Source: Psychrobacter sanguinis (lineage in GTDB: Bacteria; Pseudomonadota; Gammaproteobacteria; Pseudomonadales; Moraxellaceae). From it: a stretch of DNA of 64,000 nucleotides. Numbering within the stretch: position 1 is the stretch's first letter; every line of letters starts with the position of its first letter. The translations under genes were made by a program, and so were the position numbers. The notes under the pieces were generated by a model. It was given only the letters and a program-made list of their open reading frames with translations, had not been told where the DNA came from and ran no database searches. The stretch is from positions 1,860,001-1,924,000 of the forward strand of contig NZ_CP085990.1 in the NCBI RefSeq assembly GCF_020736705.1, in the 5' to 3' direction. This document shows, piece by piece, positions 1-9,245 of the stretch.

Positions 1-592
1 AGCTTATTAGAGCATAGGTGTTTAGAGAAAGGCAAAGTTGAGTTTAGCCACACAATGATTGTAAGGAATTTTTAGTTTTATCTGGGGTTTCTCTAGGCGA
101 AAGCGATGAGCTATGCTAGACTTAAAGTCATAAATTAATCAGCTCATTAAGTAGCGGATTTGGCCATAGCATGATAAAGACATGTTAAAATGACATTGAA
201 GATATGAGTTTAGTGCTTAATGTCGGCCAATGCATCTATTCAAACAGCAGATGATTTAAGCATATTGGCTTGGTAAATTTTTTACCAAGTGGGCTTAGAA
301 TGAACTTAATTATTTACAGCAAAACGGTTCATAGCAAAACGGTGTACGCCGTTTAATTGTGTGCTCAGCCGAAATGTACAGAGTGCCAAATGCGTGAATT
401 ATTGTGGCTTAGCCCGTACAGAGATTTAATTTTTCAGTATTTTTTATTCTTGAAATAACTGTAGGTTTTCAGAATAACCGTATATTCTCGAAATAATTGT
501 ATATTCCCAAAATAATTGTATATTCTCAAAATATCGATTACTTACTAATACACTTTAACTAACGATTTGGTGATGGCGAACCGACTTAAATA
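1..592. other. Non-coding region upstream of hisZ
   Basis: I see no convincing gene here. It holds a perfect 9-bp inverted repeat with a TTT loop at 269-289 (no T-tract), two copies of AGCAAAACGGT at 318-328 and 333-343, a small hairpin AAACGG/CCGTTT at 337-354, and the 19-bp tandem repeat listed separately. The hisZ promoter should lie here, but I cannot place it with confidence. Confidence 0.6.
447..541. repeat. 19-bp tandem repeat, about five units
   Basis: Consecutive 19-bp units run 447-465, 466-484, 485-503, 504-522 and 523-541. The central two are closest to TTCTCGAAATAATTGTATA, and the outer units are degenerate. The array ends about 50 bp before the hisZ start, so it lies in or next to the likely promoter or leader. 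The units are contiguous without spacers, so this is not a CRISPR array. Confidence 0.8.
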
Positions 593-1918
593 ATGAGTGT
601 CGCCTCCAAACAAGGATTACTTGTGTCTGACAGTTCTACAACCTCTCGCAAAATTCAAAGCCAGTCTTCAGATAAACTAGCCCATGTCGCAGATATTGAT
701 AATATTTGGTTGCTGCCAGATGGTGTCAGTGATTTACTCTCTGAAGAAGCACAAAAACAAGAGTGGCTGCGTTATAAGTTAACTCGTCTGCTTGTGAGCC
801 GCGGCTATGAGTTGATTTGTCCGCCAATGATTGAGTTTACTGAGTCATTGTTAGGCAATGCCTCAGAGGACTTAAAGCGTCAAACCTTTAAAATTATTGA
901 CCAGCTGTCAGGTCGTCTAATGGGGGTACGTGCTGATATTACCCCACAAATATTACGTATTGATGCTCACTTAAATAAAATGGGCAAAGCCAACCAAATC
1001 GCTCGTTATTGCTATGCCGGTCACGTTATTCGTACCCTACCGGACGGTCTGTTTGGTTCACGTACGCCCTTGCAATTGGGTGCTGAGATATTTGGCAGTG
1101 ACAGTCTAGACGCGGACATCGAGTTAATTGATGTACTGTATTGTCTCATCGATAACTTGAATCTAAAAAAACATCTACACATAGACATCGGTCATGTGGC
1201 TATTTTTGCGCGTTTAAAAGATCTAGCAGGGTTGTCTGACAATGATGCTTCAGTATTGATGAACCTGTATGCCAATAAAGCCTTACCTGAACTAAAGCAG
1301 GTCTGTGAAGATTTGCCTATGGGTAATGATTTTTATCAGTTGGCTGTCTATGGTCATGACATGGTTGCTCTAAAGCAAGCCTTATCAGATACAGCGACTA
1401 ATGATGCGGCTATTGTTAAAGCAGTCGGTGAAGTACAAACCATGGCCCGTCATATCAGAGATACCTATCAGAGCGATGTCAGTGTAGACATTACTGAGCT
1501 GGGTTATCACTATCATACGGGTATCGTTTTTAACGCTTACTTTGAAAACGAATCTCAAGCAGTAGTACGCGGTGGTCGTTTTAATGGTGAGAGTTTTGAT
1601 TCAGCAAACAATGTCCCGACGGCCATTGCAGAAGAGCTACCCTCGCGCAGTGCGACAGGGTTTAGTTTGGAAGTTACCCGTTTACAGCGTTATATGACAT
1701 TGGCAGAGTCGAAATTGGTTTTAGTGAGTTTTGCGGACATGCAAGGCGTGCGCAGTGACAATAACGCCAAGCTAGAAAAAGATTTGGCCAATAAGATTTC
1801 AGAGTTACGAGATTTAGGGCACCGAGTAGTACGCCCGCTGTGTGACAGTGACGCACCTAACAATGTGACACATAAATTAGTTTTAGATGATGGTGAGTGG
1901 GTGTTAAGAGCAGTGTAA
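593..1918 (+). CDS. hisZ: ATP phosphoribosyltransferase regulatory subunit HisZ
   Basis: HisZ is a catalytically dead class II histidyl-tRNA-synthetase paralogue. In the family it forms a complex with the short form of HisG and makes the first step of histidine synthesis active and feedback-sensitive. The 441-residue protein has the synthetase-like core: a start of the type LPDGVSDLLSEEA near residue 40, a motif-2-like stretch around residues 110-155 (GVRADITPQ, then RYCYAGHVIR), and a C-terminal FNGESFDS/TGFSLEV region. The length is slightly above the usual 390-400 because of a Ser-rich N-terminal extension of about 35 residues; a shorter start is possible. purA follows 107 bp downstream, the common hisZ-purA order in proteobacteria. 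The gene implies a short-form hisG elsewhere in the genome. Confidence 0.93.
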   Translation: MSVASKQGLLVSDSSTTSRKIQSQSSDKLAHVADIDNIWLLPDGVSDLLSEEAQKQEWLRYKLTRLLVSRGYELICPPMIEFTESLLGNASEDLKRQTFKIIDQLSGRLMGVRADITPQILRIDAHLNKMGKANQIARYCYAGHVIRTLPDGLFGSRTPLQLGAEIFGSDSLDADIELIDVLYCLIDNLNLKKHLHIDIGHVAIFARLKDLAGLSDNDASVLMNLYANKALPELKQVCEDLPMGNDFYQLAVYGHDMVALKQALSDTATNDAAIVKAVGEVQTMARHIRDTYQSDVSVDITELGYHYHTGIVFNAYFENESQAVVRGGRFNGESFDSANNVPTAIAEELPSRSATGFSLEVTRLQRYMTLAESKLVLVSFADMQGVRSDNNAKLEKDLANKISELRDLGHRVVRPLCDSDAPNNVTHKLVLDDGEWVLRAV

Positions 1919-2016
1919 ACTTTGTTTTATACGAAGGTATACGTTGATTTTAAGGCTCAAAATAACTGCGCCACAATGACGCAATTTAATTTTTACAGTT
2001 CAATACGAGTGGTTAA

Positions 2017-3315
<1,299 letters not shown>

Positions 3316-3358
3316 TCTGTCTAAGCGCATTCGTTAAACGAAGACGGATAGATTATAA

Positions 3359-3395
3359 AGAGCCCTATGTTATGAAAATAACGTAGGGTTCTTTG
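3359..3395 (+). terminator. Rho-independent terminator after purA
   Basis: The stem AGAGCCCTATGTTAT pairs with ATAACGTAGGGTTCT across a GAAA loop and is followed by a short T-rich tail. It lies 44 bp after the purA stop. Confidence 0.8.
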
Positions 3396-3515
3396 TTATA
3401 TTAAATTGGAAAAAATAAGCCATTTTGCAGTGACTATAACCAATAAAAAGCAAATTAGAAGCAAGCAATAAGCAATAGAGCTTTTAGAATAAATATCAGA
3501 ATGATAGGTTTAGAG

Positions 3516-4004
3516 ATGCAGCAATTATATTTAGAAGACATAAATGTCGGTGACAAATGGACAAGCCGTACCGAGACAATAAGCCTAGAAAAAATTAAAG
3601 AATTTGCGGCAAGTTATGACCCACAGCCTTATCATATGGATGAAACAAGGGCCAAGGAGACCTTTTTCGGTCAATTGGTAGCGAGTGGTTGGCAAACCGC
3701 CGGTATTACCATGCGCTTAATGGTAGAGTCTATTCCGATGGCAAGCGGATTAATAGGAGCCAGCGCGCAGCTCAAGTGGCCTAAGCCGACCTATCCTAAT
3801 GACACATTGCATATTGAGGCCGAAGTCATCGAGGTTAAAGAATCGGAGTCTAAGCCGGACCGCGGTATAGTAACCGTGGAAGTTAAAACCTTTAACCAGG
3901 ATAATGAAGTGGTACAGTTGTTTATCTGCAACATGCTGACGCTGAGTCGTTCTTCTGGAATACCGCCACTAAATAATGAACGTTTATTAGGCAGCCAAAA
4001 ATAA
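3516..4004 (+). CDS. MaoC-like (R)-specific hydratase/dehydratase family protein
   Basis: This is a single hot-dog-fold MaoC-like protein of about 162 residues. The family hydrates or dehydrates acyl-CoA-type substrates, but the substrate cannot be read from sequence. The N-terminal YLEDINVGD segment is typical, and the hydratase-2 motif is present as YDPQPYHMD followed by FGQLVASGW, with Asp and His in the expected spacing. I chose the ATG at 3516 because homologues typically begin just before the LYxED segment and a weak AGG lies upstream. An in-frame ATG at 3501 would add five residues. It ends two bases before the ribonuclease Z gene, so the two are probably co-transcribed. Confidence 0.85.
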   Translation: MQQLYLEDINVGDKWTSRTETISLEKIKEFAASYDPQPYHMDETRAKETFFGQLVASGWQTAGITMRLMVESIPMASGLIGASAQLKWPKPTYPNDTLHIEAEVIEVKESESKPDRGIVTVEVKTFNQDNEVVQLFICNMLTLSRSSGIPPLNNERLLGSQK

Positions 4005-4846
4005 CCATGTTACATCTTACCTTTTTGGGCACATCAGCTGGCGTACCAACCAAGAAGCGCAATGTCACAGCGTTGGCCATCGAGTGCCTAAACCCTTTTG
4101 GTTCTACGGGCAACTCACCGAGTAAGAAAAACAAGCCTTGGGTTTTGGTTGATTGCGGGGAGGCGACCCAACATCAGCTGTTAGAGACCAATATTAGCAG
4201 CCATCAGTTGGCTGTGATTTGTATTACCCATGTGCATGGGGATCATTGTTATGGTTTGCCAGGGCTTCTCGCTAGCATGGCCATGTCAGGGCGTAAAGAG
4301 TCGTTAACCATTATTGCACCTCAAGCTATCAAGCAGTTTATAGAGGCAGTTAAGGCAACTACTGAGCTGTATTTTCCCTTTGAAATTGAATTTATCACCA
4401 TTGAAAGCTTATTTGAGTCCACAGAGCCAACACCGTTACATACCGTATCTGTGCCGTTATCGCCCACACATCATCTCGATATTGAGGTTATTAAGCTGTC
4501 GCATCGCGTAGAGTCTTACGGCTTTAAAATCACTCAAACTGTGCAGACCATAAAGCTAGATACTGAAAAGCTTAAAGCGGATGGTATTGAGCCTACTGCC
4601 GTATGGGGGCGGCTACAGGCAGGGGAGGATGTGACTCTATCAAATGGCAGCCAACTGAAATCAATGGATTATACGCAGCGAGTGTCTCAGGTGCTCAATA
4701 TTATTGTCGCGGGTGATAATGATAGCCCGCAGCTGCTTAATGAAGCGGCTAAAGGAGCGGATTTATTGGTGCATGAAGCGACCTATACTCAGGCAGTTGC
4801 TGATAAAATTATAGTAAAATCACATAAAAAGTACTACACTATAAAA

Positions 4847-5164
4847 ATGGCATACTCACAAGATTATAGACAATTAGCATTACAGAAACTTGAAGAAGGC
4901 TACTCCATTAGAGAGACAGCCGAATACTTCGAGATAAGTACACGTACACTCCAAAATTGGAAGAAGTCACTTGAAAGAAAAAGACGTGTTTTCAAGCCTT
5001 TGAAAATAGACACTGAGCTTCTTTTAAAAGACATTGAAGACTATCCAGATGCCTACCAATATGAGAGGGCCCAACGTCTTAAATGTAGTACATCGGGTAT
5101 ATGTACTGCTTTAAAACGCTTAGGCATCACTCAAAAAAAAGACACTAAATCATCCGAAAGCTGA
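4847..5164 (+). CDS. IS630-family transposase, N-terminal helix-turn-helix part (OrfA)
   Basis: This 105-residue reading frame starts at an ATG inside the element. It carries the DNA-binding half of an IS630 transposase: a helix-turn-helix around SIRETAEYFEISTRTLQNW, followed by a second winged-helix-like stretch ending in ALKRLGIT. It is in the same frame as the broken rnz and could also be read as a fusion to it. It stops at 5162-5164, while the homologous protein continues in the frame that begins after the TAG at 5121-5123. A run of eight A residues at 5133-5140 lies in the overlap and is the likely switch site. Confidence 0.85.
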   Translation: MAYSQDYRQLALQKLEEGYSIRETAEYFEISTRTLQNWKKSLERKRRVFKPLKIDTELLLKDIEDYPDAYQYERAQRLKCSTSGICTALKRLGITQKKDTKSSES

Positions 5165-5693
5165 TAAACAGAAGCGTATTGAATTTCTCGAACAACTCAA
5201 GCAGTTTGAAGCGACAGCGAGGCCAATTATTTATATAGACGAAAGTGGTTTTAAGTCTCATGATTACAGACCTTATGGCTACGCTAAAAAAGGGGAAAAG
5301 TGTTTTGGTGAGTACAACTGGCAGTTAAAGAATAAAACAAATGCTATTGGCGCTATTCACGATAATGAGCTATTCGCTGTTGGCTTATATGATTGTAGTA
5401 TTAACAGTGATATTTTCCATAGTTGGGTTGAACAGTTATTACTCGTAGAGATACCAAGTAATAGCGTTATAGTGATGGATAATGCTACTTTTCATAAAAG
5501 ACAAGAAACTAAAGAGCTTATTGAAGATGCTGGGCATACAATATTGTGGTTGCCACCTTACAGTCCTGATCTGAATCCCATCGAAAAAGCATGGGCTTGG
5601 GTTAAACAAAAACGTAAAGAATGGCAACTTGATTGTGTCGATACTTTGTTTTTTTATCTCCTTTGGATTTGTGGTGGTTTTACTATGAATTGA
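5124..5693 (+). CDS. IS630-family transposase, DDE catalytic part (OrfB)
   Basis: This frame continues the IS630 transposase from KKTLNHPKAD. The catalytic triad is visible: Asp in IYIDESGF, Asp in VMDNATFH and Glu in SPDLNPIEKAW. It has no good independent start, so it would need a +1 shift (or -2) from the upstream frame at the A8 tract, or RNA-polymerase slippage there. Equally, a single inserted A could have inactivated this copy. Removing one A would give a continuous protein of roughly 280 residues, a normal size for the family. Confidence 0.85.
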   Translation, partial: ASLKKKTLNHPKADKQKRIEFLEQLKQFEATARPIIYIDESGFKSHDYRPYGYAKKGEKCFGEYNWQLKNKTNAIGAIHDNELFAVGLYDCSINSDIFHSWVEQLLLVEIPSNSVIVMDNATFHKRQETKELIEDAGHTILWLPPYSPDLNPIEKAWAWVKQKRKEWQLDCVDTLFFYLLWICGGFTMN

Positions 5694-5957
5694 CTATATG
5701 TCAAGAGAAGATGCCTTTGATCCGATGCACACCACAGCCAAGCGTATTGCGAGCTTTGCACAATCCGCCAAATTAAATAACTTAATACTGACTCATTTTA
5801 GTGCCCGTTATCAGCCTTATGATGATCCTGAATCGACTACACCGAATATGGCTGATATTCGTCTAGAAGCCGAGCAGTATTATCAAGGGAATCTATGGCT
5901 GGCTCGAGACTTTATGCACTTTGAGGTGAGCCATAAAGCGGTAAGGCAGTTACCCAA

Positions 5958-6845
5958 CTAGCTATCTTGGTTTAATAAATGCTGACCCATCCAGTGTCTG
6001 GCAAATTGATAAGCCACACGACCTGAGCGGCCACCACGACTTGAAGACCAAAGTAAGGCCTCATGACGTACCTTATCTGTCCATTCAACACCTTCAGCTT
6101 GTAGATAATGGCCAACTATATTCAAATAAGTCTCTTGGTTCATAGGATAGAACGACAGCCAAAGCCCAAAACGATCTGATAATGACACCGTTTCATCAAT
6201 GGTTTCATAAGGGTTCACCTCATCGGTCTGACCATCATAGATACTGACGTTGTCTTTCATCAGTTGAGGTAATAAATGACGACGGTTACTGGTCGCATAG
6301 ACCAAAATCTTATCTTGTTCTGAATCCAACGCCCCATCTAATACACTTTTTAGGGTGCGGTAGTTCTCATCTTGGCCATTAAATGCCAAGTCATCACAAT
6401 AGACGATATAGCGACAAGAAGTGTCTTCAGGCAACTCGTTAATGGCATCTCTAATTTTATCCAGCATTTGTAGATCGTCGCGTGATACCTCAATCATGCG
6501 TAGACCCTGGTCCTTAAATTCATTTAATAACGCACGTACGATAGAGGATTTACCAGCACCTCGAGTGCCTGTCATTAACACATGGTTGGCAGGGTAACCG
6601 GCTAAAAACTGCTTGGTATTTTGTACTATTTTTTGTTTTTGAGTATCAATACCGATGAGGTCATCTAGTGCCAATGAGGAGCTAACCTTAATCGGCTCAA
6701 GTCTGCCTTTGATACCACCTACCCAGCGATAGGCCAGTTGATTGGGATCAATATGCAGAGCAGGGATGATGTTTTGTTTCAAAAACTCAGCCAATAAGTG
6801 GCTCAATGTGTCATCGAGAGTGATGCTATTTACAGAATTTGCCAT
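5958..6845 (-). CDS. DUF815-family AAA+ ATPase
   Basis: This 295-residue protein belongs to the DUF815 group of AAA+ ATPases, whose cellular role is not established. Walker A is GTRGAGKSS (residues 93-101), Walker B is YIVYCDD near residue 150, and a sensor-1-like YATSNRRHL follows; the C-terminal SGRVAYQFARHW is the family tail. The N-terminal 60 residues are helical with no enzymatic motif. It converges on the rnz remnant, and the two stop codons overlap in CTAG, leaving no room for an intergenic terminator. It is divergent from the kinase-like gene, with 191 bp between the starts. Confidence 0.85.
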   Translation of the reverse strand: MANSVNSITLDDTLSHLLAEFLKQNIIPALHIDPNQLAYRWVGGIKGRLEPIKVSSSLALDDLIGIDTQKQKIVQNTKQFLAGYPANHVLMTGTRGAGKSSIVRALLNEFKDQGLRMIEVSRDDLQMLDKIRDAINELPEDTSCRYIVYCDDLAFNGQDENYRTLKSVLDGALDSEQDKILVYATSNRRHLLPQLMKDNVSIYDGQTDEVNPYETIDETVSLSDRFGLWLSFYPMNQETYLNIVGHYLQAEGVEWTDKVRHEALLWSSSRGGRSGRVAYQFARHWMGQHLLNQDS

Positions 6846-7036
6846 GCTGACTAAGCCCTATACCAGTATGATTATGAATGAAAAGAACAGGATAGCTAAA
6901 AATAGTGCCAGTAAAGCCGTTGTAATGCAAGCCACACTTTATGGTACATGCTTGTTAACCCAATCCTCTAATAGCGAACGAATTAGCTTATATTAAAGCT
7001 AGAACGATTTAATCCACTATTCTTAGAAGTCAAACT

Positions 7037-8161
7037 ATGCCTTACATTAACGACAGCCAGCGACAAATCCTTATTCAGGCGGTTAATAACCAGCTTACTA
7101 AGCAGGACTATCAAATTGTTAAGTTCATTCGGCTAAGTCAGGACTGGCAACCCGTTGGCATAACTGAGTTAACTGAATTAAGCTATCAGGATCAAACAGG
7201 CTATCAAGGACTGACTCAGGCTAGGTGTGAACAAAAAGACTATATGGTGAAGTGGCAATTATTACCTATTAAAAGTAAATGTACATCACCCTTAGAGTCT
7301 GAAATTGCCAATGTTAGACAGCTAAAGCAACAGGTTACAAATTGGCCGAGCCGTTTATTAAGCTATCAGTTTTTGACATCATCTACGCTTTTAATAAAGT
7401 CTCATCAGTGGCGATTTGACGGCTTAGTGATGCCGTTTTTTGAGCTGGGCAGTTTGAAGTGCTATCTGGCAGACACTACGTTGTCGGCTCAAATTAAGCT
7501 ACAGCTGGCCATTCAGATGGCTGAATCTATTCAGCAGTTACATGACGCTGGCTGGATCCATGGCGACATTAAGCCCAGTAATTTTTTAGTATCAGAAATG
7601 CATCGAGTAAACAGTCAGCTTAATGCTAAAAGTAGGGTGGTTGATAACGATAGTACAGAGCCAGTTATTTTTTTGAATGACTTAGCTTATGCCCAGCAGA
7701 TAGGTTTAACCACTCAATTTGGTAAAATAAGTCAGCTTAATAAAAGTACAAACATTAAAGATACAAACATGGCTAAAATTAGTGGCACACCTGCCTATCT
7801 AGCCCCTGAATGTTGGCATGGACAACCGATAAGTATTCAAAGCGACTTATATGCGTTTGGGATAAGTTTATTTGAGCTTTTTGCGGAACAAAAACCTTAT
7901 TCGTTGGCAAGGGGCGCGGGAGTCTATCAGAGCAGTGAGGAAAATAGTAAGACCGCTATTATTGAAAAAACGTCTATTGAACAAACGTCAGCAAAAGCTT
8001 GGGCTAGATTACATTGTCAAAAAGAGATACCCTTATTGCCATATCAATGGGAAAGGTTGCAGCCTATAATCGATAAGCTGTTGGCAAAACGTATAGAGAA
8101 TCGCTATCAAAGTATTGATGAGATTATCGATGTACTACAAGTACTTAAAAACCCTGTGTAA
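7037..8161 (+). CDS. Ser/Thr protein kinase-like protein
   Basis: This 374-residue protein has a Hanks-type kinase fold. Visible landmarks are a VKW lysine (K72), a possible helix-C glutamate in LESEIANVR, the catalytic loop HGDIKPSNF (H175, D177, K179, N182), the activation-segment end SGTPAYLAPE (about 249-258) and SDLYAFG (D270). The metal-binding DFG is replaced by NDLAYA (D215 kept, the glycine lost), and the glycine-rich loop is not obvious. Activity is therefore possible but unproven. There is no transmembrane segment or PASTA domain, so it is probably cytoplasmic. No phosphatase or obvious substrate gene lies beside it; the divergent neighbour is a DUF815 ATPase. Confidence 0.8.
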   Translation: MPYINDSQRQILIQAVNNQLTKQDYQIVKFIRLSQDWQPVGITELTELSYQDQTGYQGLTQARCEQKDYMVKWQLLPIKSKCTSPLESEIANVRQLKQQVTNWPSRLLSYQFLTSSTLLIKSHQWRFDGLVMPFFELGSLKCYLADTTLSAQIKLQLAIQMAESIQQLHDAGWIHGDIKPSNFLVSEMHRVNSQLNAKSRVVDNDSTEPVIFLNDLAYAQQIGLTTQFGKISQLNKSTNIKDTNMAKISGTPAYLAPECWHGQPISIQSDLYAFGISLFELFAEQKPYSLARGAGVYQSSEENSKTAIIEKTSIEQTSAKAWARLHCQKEIPLLPYQWERLQPIIDKLLAKRIENRYQSIDEIIDVLQVLKNPV

Positions 8162-8250
8162 TATCTACTATACTAACAACTGTATAGCTCAAATTTCTAA
8201 ATGAATTTTCTGTTAAATCAATTTTGACACAACTATTAAAGGTCATAACT

Positions 8251-8445
8251 ATGTTTCTTGTTATCCAAAACGATACCATCAATTTAAGTGATATTAGTAG
8301 AATATCTAGAGAGAGTGCAAAAATTAAGGTTTACTTTATAAGTGAAAACCCTGTCGCGGAATATGATTTTGATACTGAAAGTGATGCCACTGAGGTTGAG
8401 TACAAGATATTCAAAAATTTAGAAGAGAAAAGACTAATCGTATAA
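8251..8445 (+). CDS. Small hypothetical protein (64 residues)
   Basis: I do not recognise this short protein. It is acidic, predicted mixed alpha/beta, with no cysteine pair, signal or membrane segment. The ATG at 8251 is preceded by AAAGG about 8 bp upstream, a good ribosome binding site. A TTG at 8224 is in frame but has no such site. It follows the kinase-like gene by 89 bp in the same direction, so co-transcription is possible. The start context and non-overlapping position suggest a real gene, with moderate certainty. Confidence 0.5.
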   Translation: MFLVIQNDTINLSDISRISRESAKIKVYFISENPVAEYDFDTESDATEVEYKIFKNLEEKRLIV

Positions 8446-8586
8446 ACGAAATGACCTTATAGATTAGGCTAGCTTAGCTTAAATCACGATAACTTAGGTC
8501 ACGCTATAAGCTGAACCTATAAAAAGGAAGTATGAGTTCAGCTTTAGTAAGGATTAAGCCGTTAATATACCAATGTAACAGACAAT

Positions 8587-8612
8587 AAAAAACCCGCTAT
8601 AAGCGGGTTTTA
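8587..8612 (-). terminator. Terminator of the first tRNA-Leu copy
   Basis: The stem AACCCGCT/AGCGGGTT is flanked by A and T runs. Read on the minus strand it lies about 30 bp beyond the tRNA 3' end and ends in a T-run. Confidence 0.8.
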
Positions 8613-8643
8613 ATATTTGTTGAGAGTAACTAACCGGATAAAA

Positions 8644-8728
8644 TGGTGGGGCTGGAGAGACTCGAACTCTCACACCTCTCGGCGCCAGAACCTAAATCTG
8701 GTGCGTCTACCAATTCCGCCACAGCCCC
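8644..8728 (-). tRNA. tRNA-Leu(UAG), copy 1
   Basis: Read on the minus strand this is an 85-nt leucine tRNA with a 7-bp acceptor stem GGGGCTG/CAGCCCC, anticodon loop TTTAGGT (anticodon TAG), a long variable arm typical of class II tRNA, the GTTCGAGTC T-arm and an encoded CCA end. A matching promoter and terminator flank it. Its sequence appears identical to the copy at 8910-8994. Confidence 0.97.
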
Positions 8729-8787
8729 ATTTAAACATTCCGCATCTATTAGATGCTTACTGGGTTAGTGCTTCTCAGTGGTTGGAT

Positions 8788-8815
8788 ATTATATAGAAAA
8801 TACTGAACTTCGCAA
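8788..8815 (-). promoter_or_regulatory. Sigma-70 promoter of tRNA-Leu copy 1
   Basis: On the minus strand TTGCGA (-35) and TATAAT (-10) are separated by 16 bp, about 60 bp upstream of the tRNA 5' end. The same elements and spacing recur upstream of copy 2. Confidence 0.75.
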
Positions 8816-8850
8816 GTCCTTTTTTTAGGGTCATCAAAGCTCAGACAATA

Positions 8851-8876
8851 AAAAACCTGCTACTAAGCAGGTTTTA
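8851..8876 (-). terminator. Terminator of the second tRNA-Leu copy
   Basis: The stem AAACCTGCT/AGCAGGTTT has an A/T flank giving a T-run on the minus strand. It differs by a few paired bases from the copy-1 terminator (CCTGCT instead of CCCGCT), so pairing has been kept. Confidence 0.8.
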
Positions 8877-8909
8877 ATATTTGATATGAGAGTAACTAAC
8901 CGGATAAAA

Positions 8910-8994
8910 TGGTGGGGCTGGAGAGACTCGAACTCTCACACCTCTCGGCGCCAGAACCTAAATCTGGTGCGTCTACCAATTCCGCCACAGCCCC
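8910..8994 (-). tRNA. tRNA-Leu(UAG), copy 2
   Basis: This is the same 85-nt leucine tRNA as at 8644-8728, with anticodon TAG and an encoded CCA. The offset of 266 bp, and the copying of promoter and terminator along with it, show a tandem duplication of the whole transcription unit. Confidence 0.97.
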
Positions 8995-9054
8995 ATTTTA
9001 AACATTTAGCATTTGTTAGATGCTTACTGGGTTAGTGCTTCTCAGTGGTTGGTT

Positions 9055-9082
9055 ATTATATAGAATTTAAATCAGTTCGCAA
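9055..9082 (-). promoter_or_regulatory. Sigma-70 promoter of tRNA-Leu copy 2
   Basis: On the minus strand TTGCGA and TATAAT are separated by 16 bp, placed as in copy 1. Spacer bases differ between copies while the two hexamers are the same. Confidence 0.75.
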
Positions 9083-9245
9083 GTCTTTTTTGTGATTTTT
9101 TTTGCTTTTTTATGAATAATAAGCAAAATAGACCACCATTTACGACAAAAACTTAACTCGGTGCTGTAAACAGCCTGAATAGAGTAGGTGGCTTAAGGCG
9201 ATAATAGTAACAGTGTTTACTCTCTATTCAACTCGGCTTAACTCT

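Larger units (their letters stand above)
4812..5696 (+). mobile_element. IS630-family insertion sequence in rnz
   Basis: The element is 885 bp long and flanked by the TA target duplication typical of IS630 (4810-4811 and 5697-5698). Its ends are imperfect inverted repeats: TAGTAAAATCACATAAAAAG on the left against TAGTCAATTCATAGTAAAAC read inward from the right, about 16 of 23 positions matching. These ends are also the ones that restore an open rnz frame. The element encodes a transposase in two overlapping frames in the same direction as rnz. Confidence 0.88.
4007..5961 (+). pseudogene. rnz: Ribonuclease Z, interrupted by an IS630-family element
   Basis: Ribonuclease Z is the metallo-beta-lactamase-fold tRNA 3' endonuclease. 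The first part (4007-4811) carries the family N-terminus FLGTSAGVPT and the zinc motif HVHGDH (His75, His77, Asp79, His80). The second part (from 5699) carries the C-terminal FDPMHTTA and LTHFSARY segments. An 885-bp insertion separates them. Joining 4811 to 5699, with one TA copy kept, gives an uninterrupted frame of 355 codons reading ADKIMSRED across the junction, so insertion is the only visible lesion. The upstream fragment lacks the C-terminal metal-binding histidine motif and should be inactive. The tail stop overlaps the stop of the convergent ATPase gene. Confidence 0.92.

Noticed and set aside
447..541. Possible CRISPR array
   Set aside because: The 19-bp units are contiguous with no spacers, and no cas genes are present in the window.
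5684..5691. Right end of the IS630 element placed at 5683-5685
   Set aside because: That end gives a TGA stop in the restored rnz frame and a shorter inverted repeat. Placing the end at 5696 with TA at 5697-5698 restores an open frame and a better inverted repeat.
6742..6996. Plus-strand open frame of 84 codons between the ATPase and kinase genes
   Set aside because: Much of it lies on the opposite strand of the ATPase gene, and it has no family resemblance.
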